From NCBI GenBank assembly GCA_947501555.1, contig CANMWG010000002.1:630224-694223 (forward strand): 64,000 nucleotides of DNA, in the 5' to 3' direction. The position numbers and the translations under genes were made by a program. The notes beneath the pieces were generated by a model that did not search any database, was not told the origin of the DNA, and was given only the letters and a program-made list of their open reading frames with translations. The stretch is from an uncultured Paracoccaceae bacterium (GTDB lineage Bacteria > Pseudomonadota > Alphaproteobacteria > Rhodobacterales > Rhodobacteraceae). Of the stretch, positions 52,912-61,795 are shown in pieces. Position 1 is the stretch's first letter, and each line of letters starts with the position of its first letter.

Positions 52912-54342
52912 TTGCCAACAATTGCACTACTATCTTGGCCGTTGATCGCCCTCGTGATCTTCTCGAAGCGCGCAACTGTCCCCGCAATTTTAAGCGCGAC
53001 GACGTTATCCTATCTTTTTCTACCTGAAGCTTTTGCGATCAATTTGCCGGGCTTACCAGATTTGAACAAGACGGCGACCGTCTCTGTCGGGCTTTTGCTC
53101 GGGTTGATGTTCTTTGGTCGGCGCTACGTCAAAGACGGGACCGAACCAACGCTGGTCATTGGGAGCCGCTTATTTCGTCTTTTGCTTGGCGCCTTGGCCG
53201 CGACGATTGTGATCGGCACCATCCTAACCGTGCTCAATAATCGCGAATTCATCGTCGTAGGGCCGCTGTTCCTGCCCGGCCTGCGCCCTTGGGATGCGAT
53301 CGGGTCCTTGGGGGATTTGGCGCTTATTTTGGCGCCATATGTCATTGCGCGAAAGTACCTTGCGACACCAGATACGCACCTTGCGCTGCTCAAAATTCTG
53401 GTCTTCTCAGGTTTGGGCTACTCGTTGCTCATGCTTGTGGAAATTCGCCTCAGCCCGCAACTGCACACATGGATTTATGGCTACTTTCAGCACTCCTTTG
53501 GACAGCATATCCGCAATGGCTTTCGGCCCATCGTATTTCTTGAACATGGTCTATGGGTCGGTTTCTTCATCTTCATGGCCATGATGGGGGCCGTTGCATT
53601 GTGGAAGGCAGAGGCAAAACAGCATTGGCTTTGGGCAGCCGCGTGGATTTTCGTCATTTTGATGATCAGCAAGAACGTGGGGGCCTTCGTCATAGGGCTG
53701 TTCTGCCTAGCCGTGTTCTTCGGGCTTTGGAGAAAAATGCAGCTCCGGATCATCTTTGTGATTGCCTTGGCAACATTGACATTCCCCGCACTCCGGCAAG
53801 CTGAATTGTTGCCTGTCTATGAAATCACGGCTGCAGCCCGCAATTTTTCCGAAGAGCGTGCACAGTCATTGGAGTTTCGGCTGCGCAATGAAGACCTGCT
53901 GTTGGCCCGCGCGTTTGAAAAACCTCTTACCGGATGGGGTGGATGGTCGCGTGACCGGTTGTTCAATGAGAGTGGTCGAGAAATTACAGTCTCCGAAGGC
54001 TACTGGATTCTAACCTTAGGCAAGTCAGGATGGCTTGGATATATCGGCATGCTTGGCCTCTTAGCCCTGCCCTTATTATTTCTTGGTTTGACATCACGGC
54101 GAAAGGACGTGCCACCACAGACGGTTGCATTGGGGTTAATCTGCGCAGGGAACCTGATTTACATGATACCAAATGCAACCCTGACACCGCTGGGCCTGCT
54201 ATGTTTTGGCGCACTTTCAGGGTTTGCGCAGTTCGACAAGGTGACTGAGCCGGTGCGGAGCGTAGCGAAACAGGTCAAAGGCCGTAGGTCGCTCCCATAC
54301 ACGCGCTTTGCTCAAACCAACCGGCGCGAAGAAATAGGATGA
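52912..54342 (+). CDS. O-antigen polymerase/ligase-like membrane protein (Wzy/WaaL type)
   Basis: A strongly hydrophobic protein, 476 residues from the chosen start, with many membrane segments and a long loop near the middle (GYFQHSFGQHIRNGFRPIVF), as in Wzy and WaaL proteins. I choose TTG at 52912 because a perfect AGGAGG lies 9 bases upstream and the first membrane segment begins there. ATG 52834 has no ribosome-binding site and would add 26 charged residues. The C-terminal 30 residues are basic. It likely polymerises or transfers the flipped glycan in the periplasm. Confidence 0.75.
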   Translation: MPTIALLSWPLIALVIFSKRATVPAILSATTLSYLFLPEAFAINLPGLPDLNKTATVSVGLLLGLMFFGRRYVKDGTEPTLVIGSRLFRLLLGALAATIVIGTILTVLNNREFIVVGPLFLPGLRPWDAIGSLGDLALILAPYVIARKYLATPDTHLALLKILVFSGLGYSLLMLVEIRLSPQLHTWIYGYFQHSFGQHIRNGFRPIVFLEHGLWVGFFIFMAMMGAVALWKAEAKQHWLWAAAWIFVILMISKNVGAFVIGLFCLAVFFGLWRKMQLRIIFVIALATLTFPALRQAELLPVYEITAAARNFSEERAQSLEFRLRNEDLLLARAFEKPLTGWGGWSRDRLFNESGREITVSEGYWILTLGKSGWLGYIGMLGLLALPLLFLGLTSRRKDVPPQTVALGLICAGNLIYMIPNATLTPLGLLCFGALSGFAQFDKVTEPVRSVAKQVKGRRSLPYTRFAQTNRREEIG

Positions 54343-54467
54343 GCGCTATTTGGCTTGACTAAGGCAAGCGCTGCACTGGTGCTCTGGAAAGAAACCCGAC
54401 TTTCGCGCTTTCCGTCAAAGGACCTTTTGGAAAAGGCGGCAACCAAGTTGGTGTGCATAATTCACCC

Positions 54468-54579
54468 TGGTAGTCCCCCCATTTTTTGAGGGACGCGTCA
54501 GTAGAATTTAAGCTGCGTTTAGTTTTTGTATCGGGGTCATCCCGCCGATCCCCATGTTCGGTCTTTCGTTGTTGTATGA
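54468..54579 (-). pseudogene. C-terminal remnant of an IS3-type transposase with its terminal inverted repeat
   Basis: Read on the minus strand, bases 54579-54508 encode SYNNERPNMGIGGMTPIQKL-NAA and a stop, the classic end of an IS3-family OrfB integrase (YNNERPN...TP motif). About 20 bases beyond the stop lies an IS-end-like stretch ending in GGGGGGACTACCA (54480-54468). Upstream of SYNNERP the similarity stops and frames are broken, so only the last few per cent of the gene survives. The rest of 54343-54792 shows no gene; CCTTTTGGAAAAGG at 54423-54436 is a short palindrome. Confidence 0.65.
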
Positions 54580-54792
54580 CGAGACCTTGTTCGCCTTTGG
54601 TTCAAGAACAATGGTCGCGTGAGCCAGCTTGTGACATGTCCCGTCGCGTGGATCCTCTCTGTAATAACCGAAGTTCGTTGAGGTGTTGAATTCGAAGATG
54701 CAGCGATCAATCTAAAGTCAGCATCGAACCTATAATTTTTGTTTCTGCGCCGAGCACGATTGGAGGCTTTGGGTTCCGTGTCTGGAATCCCA

Positions 54793-57090
54793 CTAGCCGT
54801 CAGTTGCTTCGTCACTTCGTGCTGCGAAAACGTGCCATCCAATCAACGCTGCTGCCAGCAAAAGACCGAACCAAATCAACATCATAGTTTTCCATAAAAG
54901 CAACACAGCCGCCAACAGTCTCAGACCCACTTCCCAACGGCGCAGGGGCGCGCGGTCGTACACGGCCAGCGCCGAGGCCATCAAATAGAGCGCCAGGATC
55001 AGGCGCAGTCCTAGCAGGGTCAAGGCGCTCCAATCGATGCTACCGGTGTATCCTTCAATCAGGGTGCTGCGGCCCGTTTTGTCTGTGATTGTCACGGCCT
55101 CTTCGATCAAAAGAAGTTCAGGATACCATGCGAAAACAAAGGGGATGGTGAACATCACGATGCCAACGCGGACGGCGGCGAAGGCCGTGCGCATCGGTTC
55201 GGTGCGCGTGATCGAGGCGGCTGCAAATGCTGCAATCGCGACCGGCGGCGTGATCGCTGAGGCCACCGCGAAGTAGAACACAAACATATGCGCGGTAAAG
55301 AAGCTGACACCAAGGCTGGACAAAAGCGGTCCAAGCAGCAATGCCACGTTCACATAGGCGGGCACTGTTGGCATGCCCATGCCAAGCAAGATCGCACAAA
55401 ACATCGCGCAGGTCAGGGCGAGCATCAGGTAAACACCGCCAACAATTGGAATTTCAAAGCCAAAGAGGTGCAACATATCCGCCGTTTCTAACCATGAAGT
55501 GACGGCGCGGGTCAGCTCTCCGGTCAAACCGCTTTCGTTCAGGAATGCCGAAATGATCGAAACCGCGAAAAGCAACAGGAAGAGACGAGAGATTAAGATA
55601 CCGCCATCGGCCAATGAGACGATGACTTTTGATGGTTTGGCCCGCGTTTCAGGGTCCAGAAACAGAAGAGGCACAAGTACGGCCACGGCCCACCATCCGG
55701 CAGAAGTCGCATCGCCGGTTGAATTGACGATGGTTTGGGTCACAAAACCGGGCAGGATGTTAGAAAACCAACCAACGCTGACAACATCCTTGTTGCCCAA
55801 CAATAAGAATAGGATTGTCATGATGGGCGCAAAGATGATGACAAGGTTCAACCAGTCTTGGCGGTGCATCACCAAATCATCTGGGATGTCACGCATGGCT
55901 TCGACTTTTTCACGACGGGCTTGGAACATGACCGCCAGGAATATCGAAAAGAAAAAGAACATCGCGGGCAGGAATGCCGCGGTGATGACCTTTGTGTAGG
56001 GTACCGCTGTTAAGGCGACCAAAACGAAGGCCGCAACCCCCATCACAGGCGGCATGATCTGTCCGCCGGATGAAGCCGCTGCCTCAACTCCGCCTGCAAA
56101 TTGCGGCGAGAACCCGTTGCGCTTCATCATGGGGATCGTCAGGCGCCCCGTAGACAGTACGTTGGTGACTGGGCCACCGGTTATTGTTCCGAACATCGCG
56201 GATGACACGATAGCCGCATGGGCCGGTCCGCCGCGCAGATTGCGGGTCAAGCGCACCGCCAGTTTGATCAACGACGTGCCACCTGCCGAGGTTCCGAACA
56301 GGGCCCCCAATACCACATAAGGGAACACTTGGTTCACGACGATATCCATGAAACGCCCCATGAACCCATCGGGAGTGATGAAAACGTTCGTGGCTTTCTG
56401 GATCGCGGCTGATTGCACGTCGCCGCCGTCTGCGCCGAGTTTGGTCAGCAGGAAGCTGTTGTCGCTCAGGTCATAGACCCAGATCAGCGCCGTGCCGACC
56501 GTATAGATCACCACAACGCTGGCCACGGCGACCAAGGGGACGCCCCAGACTCTGACGTTGTAGAGGAAAAAAAGAGTGATGATTGTGAATAGCAACGGGA
56601 TGATCCAAATCCCGAACCGTCCCTGACAGGCGGGCACTTCCGCGTCGAATGATATGCCGGGGATAACGCCAGCGGAACGCTCTGCCGCCTCTGCAATCAA
56701 ACGCGCGCGTTCACCTGTGATTTGGTCAATCAGGCAAACGGAATCGATCTCTACCAAGAACCCAAAGGACGCAAGGAACGCGGCGAGGATGAGACCTGCA
56801 TCAAGCAGGAGGCCCAGCCACGCCAAGTTGGGGCGAGAGACCTTCCACGCCAGATAAACACTGGAATCCAGCGCAACAATCACCATCATCAGTAGGAAAA
56901 TCGGCGGATAGAAGAACTCAGGTGGAAACCCCGATACCCGCAGGAAGGGGCGGCCTGTTATGTCACGCGCAAAATCCTGAAGGCCGGGAATTTCCGGCAT
57001 CGTGTTGAGCATACCAACAACGACAAGGAGAAAGCCCAAAGCAATCGCCCAGTTCTGGCTTGCCCCGCGGGTCGTTGCGACATCTGACAT
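54793..57090 (-). CDS. TRAP transporter permease, fused small and large subunits (TAXI type)
   Basis: A 765-residue membrane protein that joins an N-terminal DctQ-like segment of about four helices (1-200) to a DctM-like large permease. The DctM signature is around GTITGGPVTNVLSTGRLTIPMMKR and GVEAAASSGGQIMPPVMGVAAF. It partners the TAXI receptor gene 54 bases upstream and uses ion gradients to import a small organic acid. The substrate is unknown; the divergent sulfatase-type gene suggests a linked nutrient. Confidence 0.93.
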   Translation of the reverse strand: MSDVATTRGASQNWAIALGFLLVVVGMLNTMPEIPGLQDFARDITGRPFLRVSGFPPEFFYPPIFLLMMVIVALDSSVYLAWKVSRPNLAWLGLLLDAGLILAAFLASFGFLVEIDSVCLIDQITGERARLIAEAAERSAGVIPGISFDAEVPACQGRFGIWIIPLLFTIITLFFLYNVRVWGVPLVAVASVVVIYTVGTALIWVYDLSDNSFLLTKLGADGGDVQSAAIQKATNVFITPDGFMGRFMDIVVNQVFPYVVLGALFGTSAGGTSLIKLAVRLTRNLRGGPAHAAIVSSAMFGTITGGPVTNVLSTGRLTIPMMKRNGFSPQFAGGVEAAASSGGQIMPPVMGVAAFVLVALTAVPYTKVITAAFLPAMFFFFSIFLAVMFQARREKVEAMRDIPDDLVMHRQDWLNLVIIFAPIMTILFLLLGNKDVVSVGWFSNILPGFVTQTIVNSTGDATSAGWWAVAVLVPLLFLDPETRAKPSKVIVSLADGGILISRLFLLLFAVSIISAFLNESGLTGELTRAVTSWLETADMLHLFGFEIPIVGGVYLMLALTCAMFCAILLGMGMPTVPAYVNVALLLGPLLSSLGVSFFTAHMFVFYFAVASAITPPVAIAAFAAASITRTEPMRTAFAAVRVGIVMFTIPFVFAWYPELLLIEEAVTITDKTGRSTLIEGYTGSIDWSALTLLGLRLILALYLMASALAVYDRAPLRRWEVGLRLLAAVLLLWKTMMLIWFGLLLAAALIGWHVFAARSDEATDG

Positions 57091-57144
57091 GAAATGGCCC
57101 CTTAGGCACGGCCGGAAAAACCCTGCCGCGCATATGCAAAGTGA

Positions 57145-58200
57145 TTACGGGCGCACGCAATCCGCAACAGTGTGGCCTGCTTCCTCGAAGGCGCGGATCG
57201 CACCCGCGTGCATCTTGACTTGAACAGCCCCACACACACCTTGGGTCGCTCCATCAATGTCACCAAAACTGAATCCGATGTATGGTCCGCGTGGTGATCC
57301 GGTCAAAAAGCGCTCTTCTGCTTCAAGATAAGCCTTGGTGATTTCATAGGCGAGCTCTTCGTCCATTGTGGTTGGAACAATCTGCCCAAAGGCCAATGCA
57401 AAGGTATCAAACGTATCGTCGTCCGTCACAATCGTGATGTCATTGCCAGCGTAAGCTGCACGGAAATCCTCAACCGGAACTGAGTACGGCGCATGACCGG
57501 GCGCTGCGACGATCTGCTGCCCAAGCTCGCTTGCCAGCAAATCGGATGGGACATCATAAAGCGTAATGCCACCCGCCGCCGCAATCGCGATTTCGCGACC
57601 TGATGGCAGACCTTCGGGGATCGTCCATGCGTCCACAGACCCGCCTGTGATGACAGACACAGTGTCTGGCCATGGGTTTTGTACCCCCTCATAACCTTCG
57701 CCGTCTTTTTCGCCAGACAGCAATTGGATCATTGCGCGACCAGAGGTGAGTGCCGCCCCGCGAGGTGGGCCGTTCCAGATCCGTTTGCCTGCAAGGTCGC
57801 GGATATCTTCGATAGGATTGCTGTTGTAATGTCCAAACAATTGCGCAGAACCGGCGTTGAAGAACAGGACTCGGATGTTGTCGGCCAACTCAGCGCCTTT
57901 TTCAGGGCCGATGCCGCTGTAGGGGCCAATGCCGCGTGACAATAAAAACGGCAGGATCAGTGGCGCAGGGGCCATATCCAACTGGCCTTCGGCCACAGCT
58001 TGAACTGAGTTTGTGAGCGTCGCACCTTCGGTGATTTGCATCGTCGCGACACCTGCGCTGTCCAAAACAGCCGCCAGCGTTGAATCGATGTAATGCGGCG
58101 TTGAACCCGGTGTCGTTGTTTCCGCAGTCAGTGTGGTTTGTGCAAATGTGAATGCGGGCGCGAGTGCCACAACACCACCCAATAGCATTGATTTGATCAT
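57145..58200 (-). CDS. TAXI family TRAP transporter solute-binding receptor
   Basis: A 351-residue periplasmic protein with a signal peptide (MIKSMLLGGVVALAPAFTFA). The mature part shows the TAXI pattern: TTPGSTPHYIDSTLAAVLD, IRDLAGKRIWNGPPRG, then GGSVDAWTIPEG. It captures the substrate for the fused permease next door. It diverges from the MarR gene across 138 bases that contain a palindrome. Confidence 0.92.
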   Translation of the reverse strand: MIKSMLLGGVVALAPAFTFAQTTLTAETTTPGSTPHYIDSTLAAVLDSAGVATMQITEGATLTNSVQAVAEGQLDMAPAPLILPFLLSRGIGPYSGIGPEKGAELADNIRVLFFNAGSAQLFGHYNSNPIEDIRDLAGKRIWNGPPRGAALTSGRAMIQLLSGEKDGEGYEGVQNPWPDTVSVITGGSVDAWTIPEGLPSGREIAIAAAGGITLYDVPSDLLASELGQQIVAAPGHAPYSVPVEDFRAAYAGNDITIVTDDDTFDTFALAFGQIVPTTMDEELAYEITKAYLEAEERFLTGSPRGPYIGFSFGDIDGATQGVCGAVQVKMHAGAIRAFEEAGHTVADCVRP

Positions 58201-58277
58201 GTCATCCTCCCTGAATTTCCGCCCTCCTCCAAGGGCAGATGCCCTCTGGCTGAAGGCTTGGATACGAGGTTTGCAGA

Positions 58278-58301
58278 AAATATATGACTTGTCACGTATT
58301 T
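58278..58301. promoter_or_regulatory. Palindromic MarR-type operator candidate
   Basis: An interrupted palindrome of 24 bases: AAATA at 58278-58282 pairs with TATTT at 58297-58301, and TGAC at 58285-58288 with GTCA at 58291-58294, with two unpaired bases in each arm and TT at the centre. Length and AT-rich arms suit a MarR dimer. It sits between the divergent TAXI receptor and MarR genes and could control both. Confidence 0.6.
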
Positions 58302-58338
58302 ATTTTTGAGGTCTTATCGTCAGCGAAGTGGAGTTCGT

Positions 58339-58848
58339 ATGACCGGTGATGAGGAACGGGATGTAGAGCGGATACAGGCCCGAGCTGAGAGAGCAGACAC
58401 AAACTTGTTTGGGCGGATGGCCGCGATTTATGCAGCATCGCGTAAACAGGCGCAGGATTTGCTTCAAGTCGGAGGGGGCATTTCCATTGTAGAGTGGCGG
58501 ACCATTTGGGACTTGCACGAGGTCGGTCCCATGACCATCAGCGATCTTGCGCTGACACAACGCACGGATCATTCCCAACTCAGCCGCGCTTTGCCGCAGA
58601 TGCGCCAAAAGGGGCTCGTGTCGATGCGACAGGCCGCCCAAGATGGACGGCAAACGATAGTGACACTGACAGACAAAGGCCGTGATGCTTATCACTTGGC
58701 AGCACCAATTATGGGCAGACGCCGCGCTGTCTTGGCTGATGTTTTTACAGCAGCGGAGATTGCAGAATTGGTTGGCTATCTTGATCGCTTTGAGACGTTC
58801 GTGCGCCTTCCCGCAGAAGACATCTTGTCGAAAGAAAAAATCGAATGA
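58339..58848 (+). CDS. MarR family transcriptional regulator
   Basis: A 169-residue winged-helix protein. ISDLALTQRTDHSQLSRALPQM is the recognition helix region, and VSMRQAAQDGRQTIVTLTDKG is the wing. ATG 58339 has GGAG 6 bases upstream; an earlier TTG at 58306 does not. It overlaps the sulfatase-type gene by 4 bases (ATGA), so the enzyme and its regulator are co-transcribed. A palindrome about 40 bases upstream is a likely autoregulatory site. Confidence 0.87.
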   Translation: MTGDEERDVERIQARAERADTNLFGRMAAIYAASRKQAQDLLQVGGGISIVEWRTIWDLHEVGPMTISDLALTQRTDHSQLSRALPQMRQKGLVSMRQAAQDGRQTIVTLTDKGRDAYHLAAPIMGRRRAVLADVFTAAEIAELVGYLDRFETFVRLPAEDILSKEKIE

Positions 58849-60491
58849 CGAAACGCCCAAATGTGCTTTGGATCATGGCTGATCAACTCCGCTTTGACTA
58901 CCTCAGCTGCTATGGCCACCCGCATTTGCACACGCCACATATCGATGCTTTGGCCGCGCGTGGGGTGCAATTTAATAACGCCTACGTGCAATCGCCGGTC
59001 TGCGGCCCGTCGCGAATGTCGGCCTACACCGGGCGTTACGTGCGCAGCCATGGATCAACCTGGAACGGCATGCCGTTGCGCGTCGGAGAGCCTACATTGG
59101 GCGATCACCTCCGCGAGGTCGGCGCGCGTGCTGTCCTTGTCGGCAAGACCCATATGACCGCCGATGCGGAAGGTATGGCGTGGCTTGGCATTGATCCAAG
59201 CAGCGAGATTGGTGTGCGTGTTTCTGAATGCGGGTTTGAGCCCTTTGAGCGCGACGATGGTCTGCATCCTGACAGCGCACGGCAGAATTGGTCTGCCTAT
59301 GACGACTATCTCGTAGCGCATGGGTATGCATCCGAAAACCCGTGGGAAGACTTCGCCAACTCAGGTGTAGACGCGGACGGTGAGTTGTTATCAGCGTGGC
59401 TACTGAAGAATTCGCGCCTTGCGGCGAATGTGCCGGAAGAACATTCGGAAACGGCCTATATGACGGACCGCGCCATGGCATTTATGACAGACGCGGCCAA
59501 AGATGACCGCCCTTGGGTCTGTCATCTGTCCTATATCAAGCCGCACTGGCCCTATATCGTGCCCGCGCCCTATCACGATATGTACGATGAGACACATATC
59601 GTCCCACCGATCCGATCATTGGAGGAAAAGGACACTGCTCATCCTTTGATGCAGGCCTATCAAAACGCGCGGGTCTGCAAGAGTTTCTCCCGCGATCACG
59701 TCCGTGACCATGTGATCCCTGCCTATATGGGGTTGATCAAACAGCTCGATGACAATCTGGGGCGATTGTTTGCCTGGATGGATGCGGAAGGCCATAGCGA
59801 CAATACGATCATCGCGTTCACGTCGGACCATGGCGATTACATGGGTGATCATTGGATGGGCGACAAGGATTTCTACCACGAGATGGCCGTCAAAGTGCCT
59901 CTGATCATTGCCGATCCGCGCCCGGAGGCCGACAAGACACGCGGCAAATCATCTGATGCACTTGTCGAGATGATCGATCTTGCCCCGACCTTCATGAACG
60001 CGCTTGGATGTGAGGCGAAGCCGCATGTGATCGAAGGCCGCGACCTGATCCCAATCCTGCACGGTACAGACGGGTTCAGCCGTAACTATGTGATCAGCGA
60101 GCATGATTACCACTGGTCCGATATGGCGCGAACGTTAGAGCAGCCGCAGGAAAACGCGCACACAAAAATGATCTTCGATGGGCGCTGGAAATATATCCGC
60201 TGTGAAGGGTTCGACCCGGTCATGTTTGATCTGGAAACCGACCCGCATGAATTGCGCGATATTGGAGTATCACAGACACCTGAACATATCGACGTCCGCG
60301 CGCGGCTGGAAGCAGCCCTTCTAACATGGGCCGCACAACATCATACCCGCATAACAGCAAGCCCAACTCTTCTGGCCCGCCAATCCAAGGCGGCGCATGC
60401 AGGTATCCTCATCGGGTTTTGGGACGAAGATGAATATCATGAGGCTGTTGGCAAGCCCTTTGAATCGCTAACACCGGTGGGACGCAAGTAG
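58845..60491 (+). CDS. Sulfatase/phosphonate monoester hydrolase-type enzyme
   Basis: A 548-residue member of the alkaline phosphatase superfamily. Asp13 in MADQLRFD binds the metal; Cys53 in CGPSR (53-57) is the formylglycine precursor of type I sulfatases; FTSDHGDYMGDHWMG supplies further metal ligands. No signal peptide is visible, so it should act in the cytoplasm, on an imported ester. Arylsulfatases, choline sulfatase-like enzymes and phosphonate monoester hydrolases share this layout, so the ester type is open. It needs a formylglycine-generating enzyme, not found in this window. Confidence 0.87.
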   Translation: MTKRPNVLWIMADQLRFDYLSCYGHPHLHTPHIDALAARGVQFNNAYVQSPVCGPSRMSAYTGRYVRSHGSTWNGMPLRVGEPTLGDHLREVGARAVLVGKTHMTADAEGMAWLGIDPSSEIGVRVSECGFEPFERDDGLHPDSARQNWSAYDDYLVAHGYASENPWEDFANSGVDADGELLSAWLLKNSRLAANVPEEHSETAYMTDRAMAFMTDAAKDDRPWVCHLSYIKPHWPYIVPAPYHDMYDETHIVPPIRSLEEKDTAHPLMQAYQNARVCKSFSRDHVRDHVIPAYMGLIKQLDDNLGRLFAWMDAEGHSDNTIIAFTSDHGDYMGDHWMGDKDFYHEMAVKVPLIIADPRPEADKTRGKSSDALVEMIDLAPTFMNALGCEAKPHVIEGRDLIPILHGTDGFSRNYVISEHDYHWSDMARTLEQPQENAHTKMIFDGRWKYIRCEGFDPVMFDLETDPHELRDIGVSQTPEHIDVRARLEAALLTWAAQHHTRITASPTLLARQSKAAHAGILIGFWDEDEYHEAVGKPFESLTPVGRK

Positions 60492-60823
60492 GCCTTTCCG
60501 TCTTGTGCAAACCTTCTGGAATACACTTGCAAAGATCATTCATTGGCGTAATTGCAGCGAATTCACGCTTTGTCCGCGACCATGAGTTCGAATGCGGCCA
60601 GATTTCACAGTCGCGGCCAATGTCCGCATTGCGGATTGCAATCGCAGCATTCCAAGCTGGCACTTAAGTTCTGATTTGGGCCGTCAGTGACGAAGGTCGA
60701 GGCCACGATTTGGCAGATGCTGCGCCACATCCGTGGCCCGCTAGGAGCCCACCCTTCCCATGCTGTGTGCCACATGAACGGCCGCTTTTAGTTTGTAAAG
60801 TGGAACCGAACGCTCAGTGGATT
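60492..60823. other. Intergenic region without a recognisable gene
   Basis: These 332 bases separate the sulfatase-type gene from the convergent LysR gene. The only local structure I see is a short hairpin, ATTGC-GGATT-GCAAT near 60628-60642. No open frame has a ribosome-binding site or family resemblance, and no T-run terminator is evident. It may be decayed sequence. Confidence 0.4.
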
Positions 60824-61687
60824 TCATTCGATGGCGGCATTGATAAATTCTGAAACGAGCTTCAACCGCGTGCGATCTTTGGTGGCGATAAGGGACGTGT
60901 CCCGGGCTTCAGGCATTTCTTCGATGTCAATTTCGCAAAGATTGTTTTTGATCAGGCTGCTGTTTTGCAAGAACAACGCGACACCAATGCCCTGCAACAC
61001 CGCTTCGCACATCAAGGGGAAGGTCGTCATTGTGGCCACGCGATTAAGCGATATGTCGTAGCGCTCGCAAGCGCGGTCAAGTAAGCGGCGCGTGAGCGAC
61101 CCCTTCTCGGGCACAATGACCGTCTCTTGCTCAAGCTCGGCCAGCGAAATCTTAACGCGTTTGGCGAAAGGGTGATCGCCGCGGCAATAGATCATATAGC
61201 GCGCGCTTTCGATGTGGATCTTTTCCCAATGCTCATGATCGGGCGCATCCGTGATCAGGCCGACATCCGCAAGGCGGTTGCTGATCATCGATTTGGCGGT
61301 CGTCCAATCGTAAAGCCCGAAATCGACGCGAATATCGGGAAACCGGCGTTGAAACCGCGCAATGATCTTCAGCGCGGGTTGTGGCGCATTGCCGATGATC
61401 TTGAGGCGCCCTTCTTTCATGGCATTGAACCCTTCAAGCCGCTCGGCGACTTCTGCGCTGAGTGCGATCATGCGATCCGCGAGGTCGTAAAAATCCTGTC
61501 CGGTCGGGGTAAGTTCCACGCCATCCCGACCGCGCAGCAACAGAAGCGTTCCGACGCCTTTCTCAAGGTTCGCAATATGTTGCGTGATCGTGGATTGGGT
61601 GACGCCCAACCGTGTGGCAGCGGCAGAGAAGCTCCCCTCACGGACGACATAGGCGAACGCTTCGAACTGATGGTGGTTGGGGCGCAT
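60824..61687 (-). CDS. LysR family transcriptional regulator
   Basis: A 287-residue protein with the LysR helix-turn-helix (FEAFAYVVREGSFSAAATRL, then GVTQSTITQHIANLEK) and a substrate-binding domain. It diverges from the ABC transporter operon and is its likely regulator. Between the starts, AACC-CATC-GGTT within AGAACCCATCGGTTTC (about 61705-61720) is a small inverted repeat that might be its site. Confidence 0.87.
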   Translation of the reverse strand: MRPNHHQFEAFAYVVREGSFSAAATRLGVTQSTITQHIANLEKGVGTLLLLRGRDGVELTPTGQDFYDLADRMIALSAEVAERLEGFNAMKEGRLKIIGNAPQPALKIIARFQRRFPDIRVDFGLYDWTTAKSMISNRLADVGLITDAPDHEHWEKIHIESARYMIYCRGDHPFAKRVKISLAELEQETVIVPEKGSLTRRLLDRACERYDISLNRVATMTTFPLMCEAVLQGIGVALFLQNSSLIKNNLCEIDIEEMPEARDTSLIATKDRTRLKLVSEFINAAIE

Positions 61688-61795
61688 GATCTTTCCTTTT
61701 GCCCCTCAGATAGAACCCATCGGTTTCACTAATATGACGACACAAAACGGTTGTGCTCACCGCCTATCCCTTTGGCTGCACCAAAGGGGAATCAC

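Noticed and set aside
54537-54842. A 101-codon minus-strand frame before the IS remnant
   Set aside because: Its start is inside the TRAP permease gene's 3' end, the frame differs from the transposase remnant frame, and the product resembles nothing known.
60492-60823. A possible non-coding RNA in the gap after the sulfatase-type gene
   Set aside because: Only one weak 5-base-pair hairpin is visible and there is no promoter or terminator pattern, so no RNA gene can be supported.
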